Positions 20,093-28,399 of a stretch of DNA of 64,000 bases are shown in pieces (positions within the stretch are counted from its first letter, which is position 1; every line of letters begins with the position of its first letter). The translations under genes were made by a program, and so were the position numbers. The stretch covers positions 124,001 to 188,000 of the forward strand of contig NZ_FNZR01000009.1 in the NCBI RefSeq assembly GCF_900109365.1. Direction: 5' to 3'. The DNA comes from Parapedobacter koreensis. Its GTDB lineage: Bacteria > Bacteroidota > Bacteroidia > Sphingobacteriales > Sphingobacteriaceae. A model generated the notes under the pieces. It was not told where the DNA came from. It searched no databases and saw only the letters and a program-made list of their open reading frames with translations.

Positions 20093-20974
20093 ATGATTGA
20101 ACTTCCTGTCATCCCAGCACACCAATTGCAGCGCAAGCCCGATTGGTTGCGCGTCAAGCTACCGGTAGGCAAAGAATATAGGCATGTCCGCGGATTGGTA
20201 GATGAACATAAGCTCCATACCATCTGCGAGAGTGGCAACTGCCCGAACATGGGTGAGTGCTGGGGCGCTGGCACGGCTACGTTCATGATATTGGGCAATA
20301 TCTGCACACGTTCCTGCTCATTCTGCGCCGTGGCTACAGGAAGACCGTTAGCAGTCGATCTGGATGAACCCAACCGGGTGGCTCAATCGGTGAAGCTCAT
20401 GCAGGTAAAACACTGCGTGATTACCTCCGTAGATCGCGATGACCTTAAAGATGGGGGATCCACCATTTGGGCGGAGACGGTCAATGCCATCCGTCGCGAA
20501 AGTCCCGGTACTACGCTGGAAACCCTCATCCCCGATTTCAAGGGGCAATGGGATAATTTGGATCGTATACTTGCCGTACGGCCGGAGGTCGTATCGCATA
20601 ACCTGGAAACCGTGCGCCGCCTCACCCGTGAGGTACGTATACAAGCCAAATATGATCGCAGCCTGGAGTGCCTGCGCCGCATTTCAGCTGCCGGGCTGCG
20701 CACCAAATCAGGCATTATGCTCGGCTTCGGCGAGACCGAGGCTGATGTCATCGAGGCAATGACGGACCTTTATGAAGCTGGCGTGCATATCCTTACCCTC
20801 GGTCAATATTTACAACCCACCAAGGCACATCACCCCGTAGTGGAATGGATTACGCCCGACCAATTCAAATATTACCAAGAGATAGGGCTACGCATGGGCT
20901 TTAAGTACGTAGAAAGCGGCCCGCTGGTACGATCGTCTTACCACGCCGAGAAACACTTATTTGATATGCAATAA
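20093..20974 (+). CDS. lipA: Lipoyl synthase
   Basis: This is a 293-residue radical-SAM enzyme that inserts two sulfurs into the octanoyl group carried by lipoyl-dependent enzymes such as pyruvate dehydrogenase and the glycine cleavage H protein. The auxiliary, sacrificial 4Fe-4S cluster ligands are Cys45, Cys50 and Cys56 ([12 protein letters not shown]). The radical-SAM cluster ligands are Cys71, Cys75 and Cys78 (CTRSCSFC). The terminal RSS motif that caps the auxiliary cluster is present in VRSSYHAEK. Length and start (MIELPVIP) fit the family. The protein is cytoplasmic. The gene faces the bestrophin gene tail to tail with a gap of 10 bases. No lipB is visible nearby. Confidence 0.97.
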   Translation: MIELPVIPAHQLQRKPDWLRVKLPVGKEYRHVRGLVDEHKLHTICESGNCPNMGECWGAGTATFMILGNICTRSCSFCAVATGRPLAVDLDEPNRVAQSVKLMQVKHCVITSVDRDDLKDGGSTIWAETVNAIRRESPGTTLETLIPDFKGQWDNLDRILAVRPEVVSHNLETVRRLTREVRIQAKYDRSLECLRRISAAGLRTKSGIMLGFGETEADVIEAMTDLYEAGVHILTLGQYLQPTKAHHPVVEWITPDQFKYYQEIGLRMGFKYVESGPLVRSSYHAEKHLFDMQ

Positions 20975-20984
20975 GCGCCGCCTC

Positions 20985-21866
20985 TCAGCGGATGATTTCC
21001 GCTACATGTTTATTGATATTCTCCGCGATCTTGTCGATGGGCAGGTCATCCGGATCTTCCCCAAATGGATCTTCGATGGATTCGGCAATGATTTCCAACG
21101 ATGCCATCACATAAAATACGAAGGGCACGGCCGCTATCACAAAATAACCCATTGAAAACACATAACCCAGCGGCAGCGTGACGACGTAAAGGATGATAAA
21201 CTTCTTGATAAACGAGCTATATGACCAAGGTATGGGTGTATTCTTTATCCGCTCGCAAGCCCCACAGACATCGGTCAATGCCAGCAGCTCGTTATTGACC
21301 ACAATCAACTGGTCGCCTGTGAGCAGCCCTTCCTTATACAACCGATTGGCACGGCTGTACATCAGCGCAGCCACCTGATTGGGACCGTGCTTGCGATTGT
21401 CCAACCCCTCAAATTCGGGATGGTGTTTCTCATCCAGCATAAATTTCGTCCTATTCGAACGCAGGTGCTCAAATAAGGTGTGCGCATACATGGCGATGGT
21501 TTTTCGGAAAAAGTCCCGGCTGGCCTCATCCTGCGGCGTAAGGAATGCATTTAGCTTGATGGCCATATTGCGGCTCGCATTGGTAAGTGCACCCCATTGC
21601 TTCCGTGCCTCCCACCAGCGGTCATACGCCGTGTTTGTGCGGAATACCAGTAAAATGGACATCACAAATCCCAGCAAATTGTGCAAGATGGTGATGTTTC
21701 TTACCCAACTCCGTTCAGAAAGTTTCAGGTATTCCAGTTCCCAATAAGCAATCCCTCCTGAATACAGCCCCATAAGCAATAGCAAGGGAAATAGCTTACG
21801 TATCGTATCCGATTTATGCAGCGTAAACGTGGCGTGGAACCAGTCTTTGGAACTATAAACAATCAT
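20985..21866 (-). CDS. Bestrophin-family membrane channel
   Basis: This 293-residue integral membrane protein belongs to the bestrophin/UPF0187 (YneE) family of pentameric anion or cation channels. Supporting signs are the N-terminal LHKSDTIRKLFPLLLL helix, the family-typical LLVFRTNTAYDRWWEARKQWGAL segment at about residues 75-97, two later hydrophobic helices (about 215-265) and the acidic C-terminal IEDPFGEDPDDLP. Bacterial members are inner-membrane channels of uncertain physiological role. The start at 21866 is supported by a -7 box at 21871-21878 that leaves only four bases before the ATG. Confidence 0.92.
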   Translation of the reverse strand: MIVYSSKDWFHATFTLHKSDTIRKLFPLLLLMGLYSGGIAYWELEYLKLSERSWVRNITILHNLLGFVMSILLVFRTNTAYDRWWEARKQWGALTNASRNMAIKLNAFLTPQDEASRDFFRKTIAMYAHTLFEHLRSNRTKFMLDEKHHPEFEGLDNRKHGPNQVAALMYSRANRLYKEGLLTGDQLIVVNNELLALTDVCGACERIKNTPIPWSYSSFIKKFIILYVVTLPLGYVFSMGYFVIAAVPFVFYVMASLEIIAESIEDPFGEDPDDLPIDKIAENINKHVAEIIR

Positions 21867-21870
21867 AATG

Positions 21871-21878
21871 CAAACATA
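21871..21878 (-). promoter_or_regulatory. -7 box of the bestrophin gene; leaderless transcript expected
   Basis: On the minus strand TATGTTTG (21878 down to 21871) matches TAnnTTTG, and only CATT separates it from the ATG at 21866. With the usual distance from box to transcription start, the first transcribed base should be at or beside the A of the start codon. Confidence 0.55.
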
Positions 21879-21896
21879 GCGAATTGGTAGGATTCA

Positions 21897-23087
21897 CTAT
21901 GTGGTTATTTTTTCTTGACCGTCGCTGCGCCGATAATTCAGCAAATATAACCAAGCCATAACAGCAATACCTGCAGTTCCATATAAAATAAAGGGTATAC
22001 GGATAATCACATCGTGGTATATCCAGCCCGCCATCAGCGCTCCCACGCCAATGCCTGCCTCCAGCGCAATGTACATGGTCGCCATTGCCTTGCCACGATG
22101 TTGGGGATGGCTAAGGTCTATCGTCCAGGCATTCACCGCCGGAGAGAGGATACCCGTGGCAATACCATAGATGGCAGCCCCCACCATTAACCAAAACAGG
22201 CTATCACCCCATCCCAGCACACACAACGACAGTACCAGAATGACGAGTCCGTACTTGATGATCACTACCCGGCCATACCGATCGGACAGCCGCCCGGCGA
22301 CAAAACGAATCAACAATGAGGCAACCGTAAAAGCAACAAAAAACAATCCCCGGTTAGTCACGCCCAAATGGCCCGTCCAATCGGGAATCAAGGTGAGAAT
22401 GACACCATAAGCCACGTAAGACAGCAGCGTGACGACAGCTGCCGGCATCACTCGGCTATCAATAATGTCCGTCCGCGCGATACGGAAAGATGACCACCGT
22501 AGCCGCTGCCGTTGCTGCTGAGGCAGTGTCTCTTTCATGTTCATCAAAATGACGATGGAAAGCAGTGCAAAAGCCGACGAACAGTAAAACAAAGCGTTGA
22601 TGGAATAATATTGACTGATAGCACTGCCTACCGCAGGGCCGATAGCCATCCCCATGCTAAAGCACAGCCCATGAATACCCGCAGCCTCCCCCCACCGCTC
22701 ACGTGGCACGATATCGGCTACATAGGCGGCCGTAGCGGTAGGCTTGAAACCCGTGGAAAAACCATGAATAAGCCTTAAAAACAGGAACCCCGCTACGCTG
22801 CCCAACACGGGATAAAGAAATCCGCATACAAAGCATACGATAGAACCCACAGCCATCACAGGCACCCGACCAACCGTATCGGTCAGCTTCCCGCTGAATG
22901 GCCTCGATATCCCGGCCGTAAGTGTGAAAAGCGCGATGATAAGCCCCTTGTATTCTCCACCGCCCAAGCTACTCAGGTACGCGGGCAACTCCGGTATCAG
23001 CATGTTGAAGCTCGCCGAAAACAGCAGGGAGCTGAGGCAAAGCAAGGCAAACGGGACGTTATAGATGGGATGCGAAAGGTGCTGCAT
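21897..23087 (-). CDS. MFS drug/solute exporter
   Basis: This 396-residue major facilitator superfamily transporter has about 12 hydrophobic helices. The cytoplasmic loop signature between helices 2 and 3 is present (GKLTDTVGRVPVM), with a weaker second copy in the second half (GRLSDRYGRVVII). The profile fits drug:H+ antiporter or sugar-efflux types; the substrate is not determined by the sequence. The ATG at 23087 is preferred to an upstream in-frame TTG because a perfect -7 box lies between them (23096-23103). The gene is divergent from ogt, and the two promoters lie within 60 bases of each other. Confidence 0.88.
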   Translation of the reverse strand: MQHLSHPIYNVPFALLCLSSLLFSASFNMLIPELPAYLSSLGGGEYKGLIIALFTLTAGISRPFSGKLTDTVGRVPVMAVGSIVCFVCGFLYPVLGSVAGFLFLRLIHGFSTGFKPTATAAYVADIVPRERWGEAAGIHGLCFSMGMAIGPAVGSAISQYYSINALFYCSSAFALLSIVILMNMKETLPQQQRQRLRWSSFRIARTDIIDSRVMPAAVVTLLSYVAYGVILTLIPDWTGHLGVTNRGLFFVAFTVASLLIRFVAGRLSDRYGRVVIIKYGLVILVLSLCVLGWGDSLFWLMVGAAIYGIATGILSPAVNAWTIDLSHPQHRGKAMATMYIALEAGIGVGALMAGWIYHDVIIRIPFILYGTAGIAVMAWLYLLNYRRSDGQEKITT

Positions 23088-23095
23088 GGTGGCGG

Positions 23096-23103
23096 CAAAG
23101 TTA
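23096..23103 (-). promoter_or_regulatory. -7 box of the MFS gene
   Basis: TAACTTTG on the minus strand (23103 down to 23096) is a perfect TAnnTTTG box. It leaves eight bases before the ATG at 23087, so the leader would be only a few bases long. Confidence 0.55.
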
Positions 23104-23136
23104 AGGAAATCATCCAGCAACCTGACGGAATTTCCG

Positions 23137-23144
23137 TATCATTG
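23137..23144 (+). promoter_or_regulatory. Possible -7 box of ogt
   Basis: TATCATTG differs from TAnnTTTG at one position and ends three bases before the ATG at 23148. It is offered because its position repeats the near-leaderless layout of the neighbouring lipA, bestrophin and MFS promoters. Alone it would be weak evidence. Confidence 0.35.
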
Positions 23145-23147
23145 CAT

Positions 23148-23633
23148 ATGGAATATCAAGAAGCCTTCCTGCGCACGCCCCTCGGCATCACGGCCATTAA
23201 AGGTCATGCACATGGCCTTGTTTCCATTTCCGTTTTAAACACAAGTGCTGTGGAACCTACTGCTGCTATCCCTGATGATTTGAGACCAGCCGTGGAACAA
23301 CTACGGGAGTATTTTGCAGGTAAGCGCAGCGCATTCGATCTTCCATTGGATTTCAAGGGCACAGACTTCCAGCGGCGTGTTTGGCTAGCGTTGTTGGACA
23401 TTCCCTTTGGAAAAACCTGTTCTTACTTAGAACTTGCCAAAAAACTCGGCGACGTGAAAGCTATCCGTGCGGTGGCCGCAGCCAACGGGCAAAACCCCTT
23501 TTGGATTGTCGTGCCCTGTCATCGGGTCATTGGCAGCGACGGCTCGCTCATTGGCTATGCAGGCGGGCTGTGGCGCAAGAAGTGGTTGTTGGAACACGAA
23601 AGTCCATATAAGCAACAAGCGCTGTTTCCATAA
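23148..23633 (+). CDS. ogt: Methylated-DNA--protein-cysteine S-methyltransferase
   Basis: This 161-residue suicide repair enzyme transfers alkyl groups from O6-alkylguanine or O4-alkylthymine in DNA to its own cysteine. The acceptor is Cys124 in IVVPCHRVIG. The DNA-binding helix-turn-helix segment TDFQRRVWLALLDIPFGKTCSY and the arginine-finger region AIRAVAAANGQNP are present. The ATG at 23148 gives a normal-length protein; an in-frame ATG 78 bases upstream would add residues unlike the family and overlap the MFS gene. It contrasts with the alkyltransferase-like protein at 43477, which lacks the acceptor cysteine. Confidence 0.95.
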   Translation: MEYQEAFLRTPLGITAIKGHAHGLVSISVLNTSAVEPTAAIPDDLRPAVEQLREYFAGKRSAFDLPLDFKGTDFQRRVWLALLDIPFGKTCSYLELAKKLGDVKAIRAVAAANGQNPFWIVVPCHRVIGSDGSLIGYAGGLWRKKWLLEHESPYKQQALFP

Positions 23634-24042
23634 AGAAGAAGGAATAAAAGGCTTGGAAATATATCCAATCTTCCTTAACTTAGCACTCAATCCTATCTAT
23701 TAACCTTTTCCGTAAGCTTTTTATAACCTGCCCGTACCAACGTCGTACCTGCTTCATACCTTATTCGCCGTGAAGGCATATTGTATTCACCATGCATCCA
23801 AGGTGAGTCCAGGTTTTTCCGCAAAAAGGTGGACTCACCCTGGACTCAAGGTGGACTCACCCTGGATTCACTCCGAAGCAAGTACGAATAGGGTATCTAG
23901 TCGGTTCGGACGTAACCGAAGAAAAGTAGGGAATATATGAATCGAAAAAGCATAGTAGGTTTTGGTGAGACAAATATAACCAATTTCTTTGATATCCCCG
24001 TTTAATTCATAAAATTGCTATCTTCATCCCTGAAAACACGCG
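23634..24042. other. Gene-free stretch between ogt and addA
   Basis: These 409 bases hold no credible reading frame. The middle part (about 23737-23895) carries an 11-base-periodic repeat block, listed separately for its strongest core. The last 100 bases are AT-rich and must contain the addA promoter. A loose TATCTTCA at 24019-24026 is the only -7-like string and is not convincing. Confidence 0.7.
23801..23873. repeat. 11-bp helically phased repeat TGGACTCA with an inverted copy
   Basis: Four tandem 11-base units start at 23830, 23841, 23852 and 23863: TGGACTCACCC, TGGACTCAAGG, TGGACTCACCC and TGGATTCACTC. The inverted copy GGTGAGTCCA lies at 23802-23811, so GGTGAGTCC (23802-23810) can pair with GGACTCACC (23831-23839) in a 9-bp stem around a TTTTT/AAAAA-containing loop. 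More degenerate 11-base units flank it on both sides (TACCTGCTTCA and TACCTTATTCG on the left; CGAA-ending units on the right). It has no coding content. The function is unknown; it could be a structured repeat element or a protein-binding array. Confidence 0.75.
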
Positions 24043-27000
24043 ATGATGCCCACTGTACCACCACTGAAAATACTCAAAGCCTCGGCTGGTTCCGGTAAGA
24101 CCTTCAGCCTTACGGCACATTACCTCACGCTGTTGTTTTCGGGTGAAAACAAATACCGCGAGATACTCGCTATTACCTTTACCAACAAGGCCACGGCCGA
24201 GATGAAAGGCCGGATATTGGAAGTGCTGGTGGCACTGGCCACGGGAGATGGCCAACAGGAAGACCATGCCTCCGGCTACCGCGAAATCCTGCTAGGAGCC
24301 TATCCCCAATGGGATACCTTCTTCCTACAACAGCGTGCGGCGGAGGTATACCGCAAAATCCTGCATGACTACAGTCGCTTTTCGGTGAGCACGATCGACG
24401 GTTTTACGCAAAAAGTCATCCGTGGATTCACATTTGAACTGGGCATCGATGCCGGATACAAGCTGGAGATGAATATCCGTAAGGTGAAAGCCGATCTCGT
24501 ACTGCGCCTCAACCGTTTGCTCGACGAACGGCCCGACCTGCTGCAATGGATTATGGACTACGCACAGACGCGGATAGATCGGGATGAAAACTGGAATTAC
24601 CGTTGGGCGTTAAGTGACCTCGCCTCGGAAATTTTCAAGGAGGATTTCCAGGACTTTGATAAGGCGGTGTCCGACATCCCCGAACAGGAACTTTTCGCCA
24701 GCTTAGACAGCTATTGCAAGGAAACCGTCAAACAGTTTGAAGAGGCGTTTGAGCAGCAGCTCAAAACAGCAGCCGACACCTTTGCGGCATCAGGCGTAGA
24801 TGTGATGGACTTGGCCGGCAAATCGCGCAGCCAATTGGGCAAGTTGCCGAGTCTCTCCGCCCAAAATCCTTATGACACCATCAAAAAGCTCGAAAAATAC
24901 ATCCATATGCCGGATGAATGGCAGAAAGGCAGGCTGTCCGGGCAGATGGCCGTGTTATACCACGATTTGAATCCCCTACTCGAACATTTGTATACGCTAT
25001 ATACCGAACGAAGCGGAGCATATTACCTTGCCAAAGCTATCGACGAAAACCTGTACTACCTGCGCTTGCTCAAAGAGATGAGTACCTTGCTGGCCGAATG
25101 GCGCAGGGATAATGCGGCACAGCTCATCAGCGATGCGCAAATCCTGCTCAACAACATCGGCACCAACGAGTCCGGCGATCCGACTTTCATCTGGGAGAAG
25201 ACCGGCAACCGCTTCCGGCATTTTCTCTTTGATGAGTTTCAAGACACTTCCCGGAAACAGTGGGACAATTTGCGGCCCCTACTCATCAACGCCATGGGCA
25301 ATGCCTCCGGTAAACGAAGTGAACATCTCATCGTGGGCGACGTGAAACAAAGCATCTACCGCTGGCGCAATGGCGATTGGCGCATCCTGCTCGACCGCGC
25401 AGAGCAGCAAATCGGTACGGCATTCAACACAGCTTACACTTCGTCTCTCATCGAAAGTGAAACACTGGAAGTCAACTATCGCAGCCATGAAAACATCGTG
25501 GCTTTCAATAACGCCATTTTCGATCATGCGCCTAAATGGTTGCAGCAACGGCTGAATGACCATATCTTGAACGAGCTGGGCGAAGAACAATACGAACGCT
25601 GGTGGAAAACCTCCGGCAACCACGACACCATCGTCCGGGCCTACCAAGACAGTCGCCAGCGCTTGCCGCCGACCACACAAAAGAAAGGCGGCACGGTGCA
25701 AGTAGATTTTATCGACGTGGAAAGCAACAACCACCGCGCCAGCGCGGTGAAGGAAGAGGCTTTGATCCGTTTTGCGGATACGCTCTTGGAATGGGTGTCT
25801 TCGGGCACTTACCGCCCTGGCCAAATCAGCATCCTCGTACGAACGAACAACGAGGCCCGCGAAGTCATCCAATACTTGCTCGATCGGCAGCGGGAATCCT
25901 CCGTTACCTTTGACGTCATCTCGGGTGATGCGCTGGCCTTGACCAACCATCCTGCTATCCGGCTGCTGATCGACACCCTGCGCGCACTGGTGGGCAAACT
26001 GCCCGATGCGGTGCTGTACATGGCCAACTGCGTCCACCTGTATAACCAACTGCTGCGCCGGGAAACGGTCTCGCCGGATGAATGGGTGCGGCTAAGCGCC
26101 TGTAAGCCGGCCGAACTGACCGGACTGCTGCCGGAGCCGCTGTGCAGCAATTGGGAAATGTGGGCTCAGCTGCCGCTGGCGGAGCTCATCGAATCGCTCA
26201 TCGTGGCCTACAGGCTCCAAACGAATGACGAAAGCATCCCCTATCTCCTGGCTTTCCGTGACCTCGTTGCCGCATTCACCGCCAACGGCGAACGCGGGAT
26301 ACCGGCATTCTTAGCTTATTGGGAAGAGGAAGGGATCGACAGGGCCCTTCCTGCCACTGGCCAAGCCGATGCCGTAGAAGTGCTGACCATCCATAAGTCT
26401 AAGGGATTGGCATTTGATGTGGTCATGATTCCGTTTTGCAGTTGGCCCATCGATGGACGCACCAACGGCAATTTTTGGGTAAGTACGGAAGACACCCCTT
26501 ATGCTCTTTTACGCAAAACACCGGTGAAGTATAAAAGCGATCTCGGCAAGTCACGTCTCTATCAGGCATATTTTGAAGAGATGCTGTTCAACTATATGGA
26601 TGCCCTGAATACGCTCTATGTGGCGACCACCCGAACACGCAAACACTTATACATCACGGCACCCGGTAAGAAAGGCACCGGAGAGATCAATGCTTTACTT
26701 GCCGGCGACCTGCTCCTGGAAGTGCTGCCCGGTATCGAAGATGAGTTGCACACCGTCTTTCATGGCGGCATACAACTGGGAGACACCCCAGAACTTATCC
26801 ACACGGAGCATAAGCCTGGCCGAACTGGCTGGTCATTTAGTCACTATCCCGCTTCCGCCCGCATGAAGGAAGAGTTGGCTCGACCGGAAATACAGGCCGA
26901 ACTGGACATCGTGCGGCTGGATGCAGCTAAACGCCATGGGCAACTGCTGCATGAGCTAATGGCAGATACGGCTTCTGCCATGGAGCTGGAAAGCCGATTG

Positions 27001-27348
27001 GATGCCCTGCAAGCGCAGGGATTGCTCCGGGAGGAAGAACGTGCGGACGTACTGACCCTTGCTCAAAACACGTGGAGCCACCCGCAATTGGCGCAGTGGC
27101 TCAATGGCGATTATGCACACTGGAATGAGCGGAGTATCATCCTGCCCGGTGGTAAGACATTGCGCCCGGACAAGGTCTTGGTACGCCCCGATGAAACCAT
27201 TGTGCTGGACTTCAAATTCACCCAACATGAAGATGAAGCGCACCTCAAGCAGGTGGTCAACTATCAGTTGCTCCTCCGTGAAATGGGTATGCCCAATGTA
27301 AAAGGGTATGTGTATTATGGAGCGCTGGAAAAGTTGGTGGAGGTGTAA
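24043..27348 (+). CDS. addA: AddA-type UvrD-family helicase with C-terminal nuclease domain
   Basis: This is an 1101-residue superfamily 1A helicase-nuclease. Walker A is ASAGSGKT (residues 13-20), the TFTNKATAEMK motif follows, and Walker B is DEFQD at 397-401. Later motifs include EVNYRSHENIV, LTIHKSKGLAFDVV and TTRTRKHLYIT. The C-terminal PD-(D/E)XK nuclease has LDFKFT, with Asp1056 and Lys1058. It should pair with the AddB-type protein encoded at 28823 to process double-strand breaks for RecA loading. Usually the two genes are adjacent; here about 1.5 kb of decayed regulator and toxin-antitoxin sequence separates them. An ATG at 24046 is an equally possible start. Confidence 0.9.
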   Translation: MMPTVPPLKILKASAGSGKTFSLTAHYLTLLFSGENKYREILAITFTNKATAEMKGRILEVLVALATGDGQQEDHASGYREILLGAYPQWDTFFLQQRAAEVYRKILHDYSRFSVSTIDGFTQKVIRGFTFELGIDAGYKLEMNIRKVKADLVLRLNRLLDERPDLLQWIMDYAQTRIDRDENWNYRWALSDLASEIFKEDFQDFDKAVSDIPEQELFASLDSYCKETVKQFEEAFEQQLKTAADTFAASGVDVMDLAGKSRSQLGKLPSLSAQNPYDTIKKLEKYIHMPDEWQKGRLSGQMAVLYHDLNPLLEHLYTLYTERSGAYYLAKAIDENLYYLRLLKEMSTLLAEWRRDNAAQLISDAQILLNNIGTNESGDPTFIWEKTGNRFRHFLFDEFQDTSRKQWDNLRPLLINAMGNASGKRSEHLIVGDVKQSIYRWRNGDWRILLDRAEQQIGTAFNTAYTSSLIESETLEVNYRSHENIVAFNNAIFDHAPKWLQQRLNDHILNELGEEQYERWWKTSGNHDTIVRAYQDSRQRLPPTTQKKGGTVQVDFIDVESNNHRASAVKEEALIRFADTLLEWVSSGTYRPGQISILVRTNNEAREVIQYLLDRQRESSVTFDVISGDALALTNHPAIRLLIDTLRALVGKLPDAVLYMANCVHLYNQLLRRETVSPDEWVRLSACKPAELTGLLPEPLCSNWEMWAQLPLAELIESLIVAYRLQTNDESIPYLLAFRDLVAAFTANGERGIPAFLAYWEEEGIDRALPATGQADAVEVLTIHKSKGLAFDVVMIPFCSWPIDGRTNGNFWVSTEDTPYALLRKTPVKYKSDLGKSRLYQAYFEEMLFNYMDALNTLYVATTRTRKHLYITAPGKKGTGEINALLAGDLLLEVLPGIEDELHTVFHGGIQLGDTPELIHTEHKPGRTGWSFSHYPASARMKEELARPEIQAELDIVRLDAAKRHGQLLHELMADTASAMELESRLDALQAQGLLREEERADVLTLAQNTWSHPQLAQWLNGDYAHWNERSIILPGGKTLRPDKVLVRPDETIVLDFKFTQHEDEAHLKQVVNYQLLLREMGMPNVKGYVYYGALEKLVEV

Positions 27349-27363
27349 TAGCATGTTAAAACA

Positions 27364-27925
27364 ATGGACAACCTTTTAAAATACATTCATTCGCTAACAG
27401 ATTTTTCTGACGAAAGCTGGAATCTACTGCAACCTGCATTGACAAAACGGGGATTTAAGAAAAATGAATGCTTATTAAAACAGGGCCAGATTTGCCATTC
27501 ACTGTTTTACATCGACAGTGGTTACTGCAAAGTTATTACGAAATCGACGGAGTCGTGAAAAATACTGGCTTTTTCTTTGAAAATGAGATTGCAACAAACA
27601 TCAGCAGCTTTGGTAGCGGACAAAAATCCGAATTTAACATCGTGGCTTGTGAACCGCTAAGCACCGTAGTTTTTGACAAGGATAAATTGTTTCAGGCAGC
27701 CAAGCAAGCCAGCGAAATAGAAACTTTGGGACGAAACTGCATACGCCTGTTTGCGACGAAACAAGAAGAATTTTCAACATTGTTCAAGCGCTTTTCAGCA
27801 CAGGTACGATTGGAATATTTAGCGGCCAACTATCCTGAAATTTTACAACGGGTTTCACTTTCTCAATTAGCTTCTTTTCTTGGGGTGGCAAGAGAAACGT
27901 TAAGCCGGATTAGAAAACGTAGCGT
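27364..27925 (+). pseudogene. Frameshifted Crp/Fnr-family transcription regulator
   Basis: The first frame (27364-27558) encodes a typical Bacteroidota Crp/Fnr N-terminus (LLKQGQICHSLFYIDSGYCK) and stops after 64 codons. The sequence continues in another frame from about 27530 (SYYEIDGVVKNTGFFFENEIATN) through the sensor domain to the helix-turn-helix LSQLASFLGVARETLSRIRK. Restoring the frame needs one extra base, most simply an A in the AAA at 27529-27531. The second frame has no normal ending: it runs through the palindrome at 27926 and stops at 28034, so the true 3' end seems lost too. One possible origin is a deletion. A sequencing error could explain the frameshift but not the missing end. 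Confidence 0.8.
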
Positions 27926-27967
27926 GCTGAGTTCATCCTGTGACGATCGTCACAGGATGAACTCAGC
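27926..27967. promoter_or_regulatory. Perfect 42-bp palindrome with a CRP-type core
   Basis: The two 21-base arms match without a mismatch (GCTGAGTTCATCCTG... mirrored). The centre reads TGTGACGATCGTCACA (27939-27954), which fits the classical CRP half-site pattern TGTGA-N6-TCACA. It sits directly after the helix-turn-helix of the broken Crp/Fnr gene and directly before a -7 box at 27970-27977. Its centre is about 37 bases upstream of the expected transcription start. It is probably the operator through which the lost regulator activated or repressed the lost downstream gene. Confidence 0.7.
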
Positions 27968-27969
27968 TA

Positions 27970-27977
27970 TATTTTTG
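27970..27977 (+). promoter_or_regulatory. -7 box of the decayed VOC-family gene
   Basis: TATTTTTG matches TAnnTTTG and begins two bases after the palindrome. The ATG of the residual reading frame is at 28003, giving a leader of about 20 bases. The promoter seems intact, although the gene behind it is reduced to 23 codons. Confidence 0.5.
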
Positions 27978-28002
27978 ACCTTTGTTGAAAATTCTCAGCG
28001 CT

Positions 28003-28074
28003 ATGCCAGCAGGATTTATTGCCATCATCATTGACACCGAAGGAAACAGGGTCGGGCTCCACGCCGAGCAATAA
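28003..28074 (+). pseudogene. 23-codon remnant of a VOC/glyoxalase-family gene
   Basis: The frame from ATG 28003 to TAA 28074 encodes 23 residues ending in GFIAIIIDTEGNRVGLHAEQ, which is the usual C-terminal strand of VOC (glyoxalase/PhnB-like) proteins, where the glutamate binds metal. The 100 or so residues that should precede it are absent. An internal deletion that joined the start region to the C-terminus would explain this. The identification rests on this short tail and on the operator and regulator beside it. Confidence 0.5.
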
Positions 28075-28093
28075 CACGGCTTGCGACAATTGA

Positions 28094-28127
28094 TTGCGTA
28101 ATTATACGGATACTTTTAATATATTTG
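28094..28127 (+). promoter_or_regulatory. Promoter of the DUF6364-PIN toxin-antitoxin operon
   Basis: TTG at 28094-28096 and TATATTTG at 28120-28127 have the 26-base offset expected between the Bacteroidota -33 and -7 elements. The ATG of the antitoxin at 28148 follows after 20 bases. This is one of the two best-formed promoters in the window. Confidence 0.6.
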
Positions 28128-28147
28128 TACGTATTACAAGAATTGCC

Positions 28148-28399
28148 ATGGACACAAAGTTGACACTCAAATTGGATAAAGGCGTTATTGAAAGGGCGAA
28201 GGATTATGCGAAGCATAATCAGACAAGCCTCTCGCAACTAATCGAAAATTATTTAAGCTCGCTGACGGTCAATCCTGAGAAAAAAGCCAAACGAAAGGTT
28301 AGCCCCTTAGTCGAAAGGCTAACTGGCATCATACCTGATGAAGGCGTGAAAGATTATAGAAGTGAATATTATGAATATTTATCGAAGAAGTATTCTTAA
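28148..28399 (+). CDS. DUF6364-type antitoxin
   Basis: This 83-residue protein has an N-terminal ribbon-helix-helix-like segment (LTLKLDKGVIERAKDYAKHNQTSLSQLIENYL) followed by a basic, flexible tail that would wrap the toxin. The layout fits the DUF6364 antitoxins that pair with PIN toxins in Bacteroidota. The ATG at 28148 is preferred over one 54 bases upstream because the promoter -7 box lies between them. The TAA stop overlaps the ATG of the toxin (TAATG), so the two are translationally coupled. Autorepression of the operon is likely but not shown by a visible operator. Confidence 0.8.
   Translation: MDTKLTLKLDKGVIERAKDYAKHNQTSLSQLIENYLSSLTVNPEKKAKRKVSPLVERLTGIIPDEGVKDYRSEYYEYLSKKYS

Noticed and set aside
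23070-23147. 26-codon upstream extension of ogt
   Set aside because: It overlaps the 5' end of the divergent MFS gene and contains both promoters.
27468-28034. Second Crp/Fnr frame read as an intact 188-residue gene from its own ATG
   Set aside because: Its first 20 or so residues are an out-of-frame reading of the real N-terminus, and its last 35 run through the palindrome; it would lack the first part of the sensor domain.
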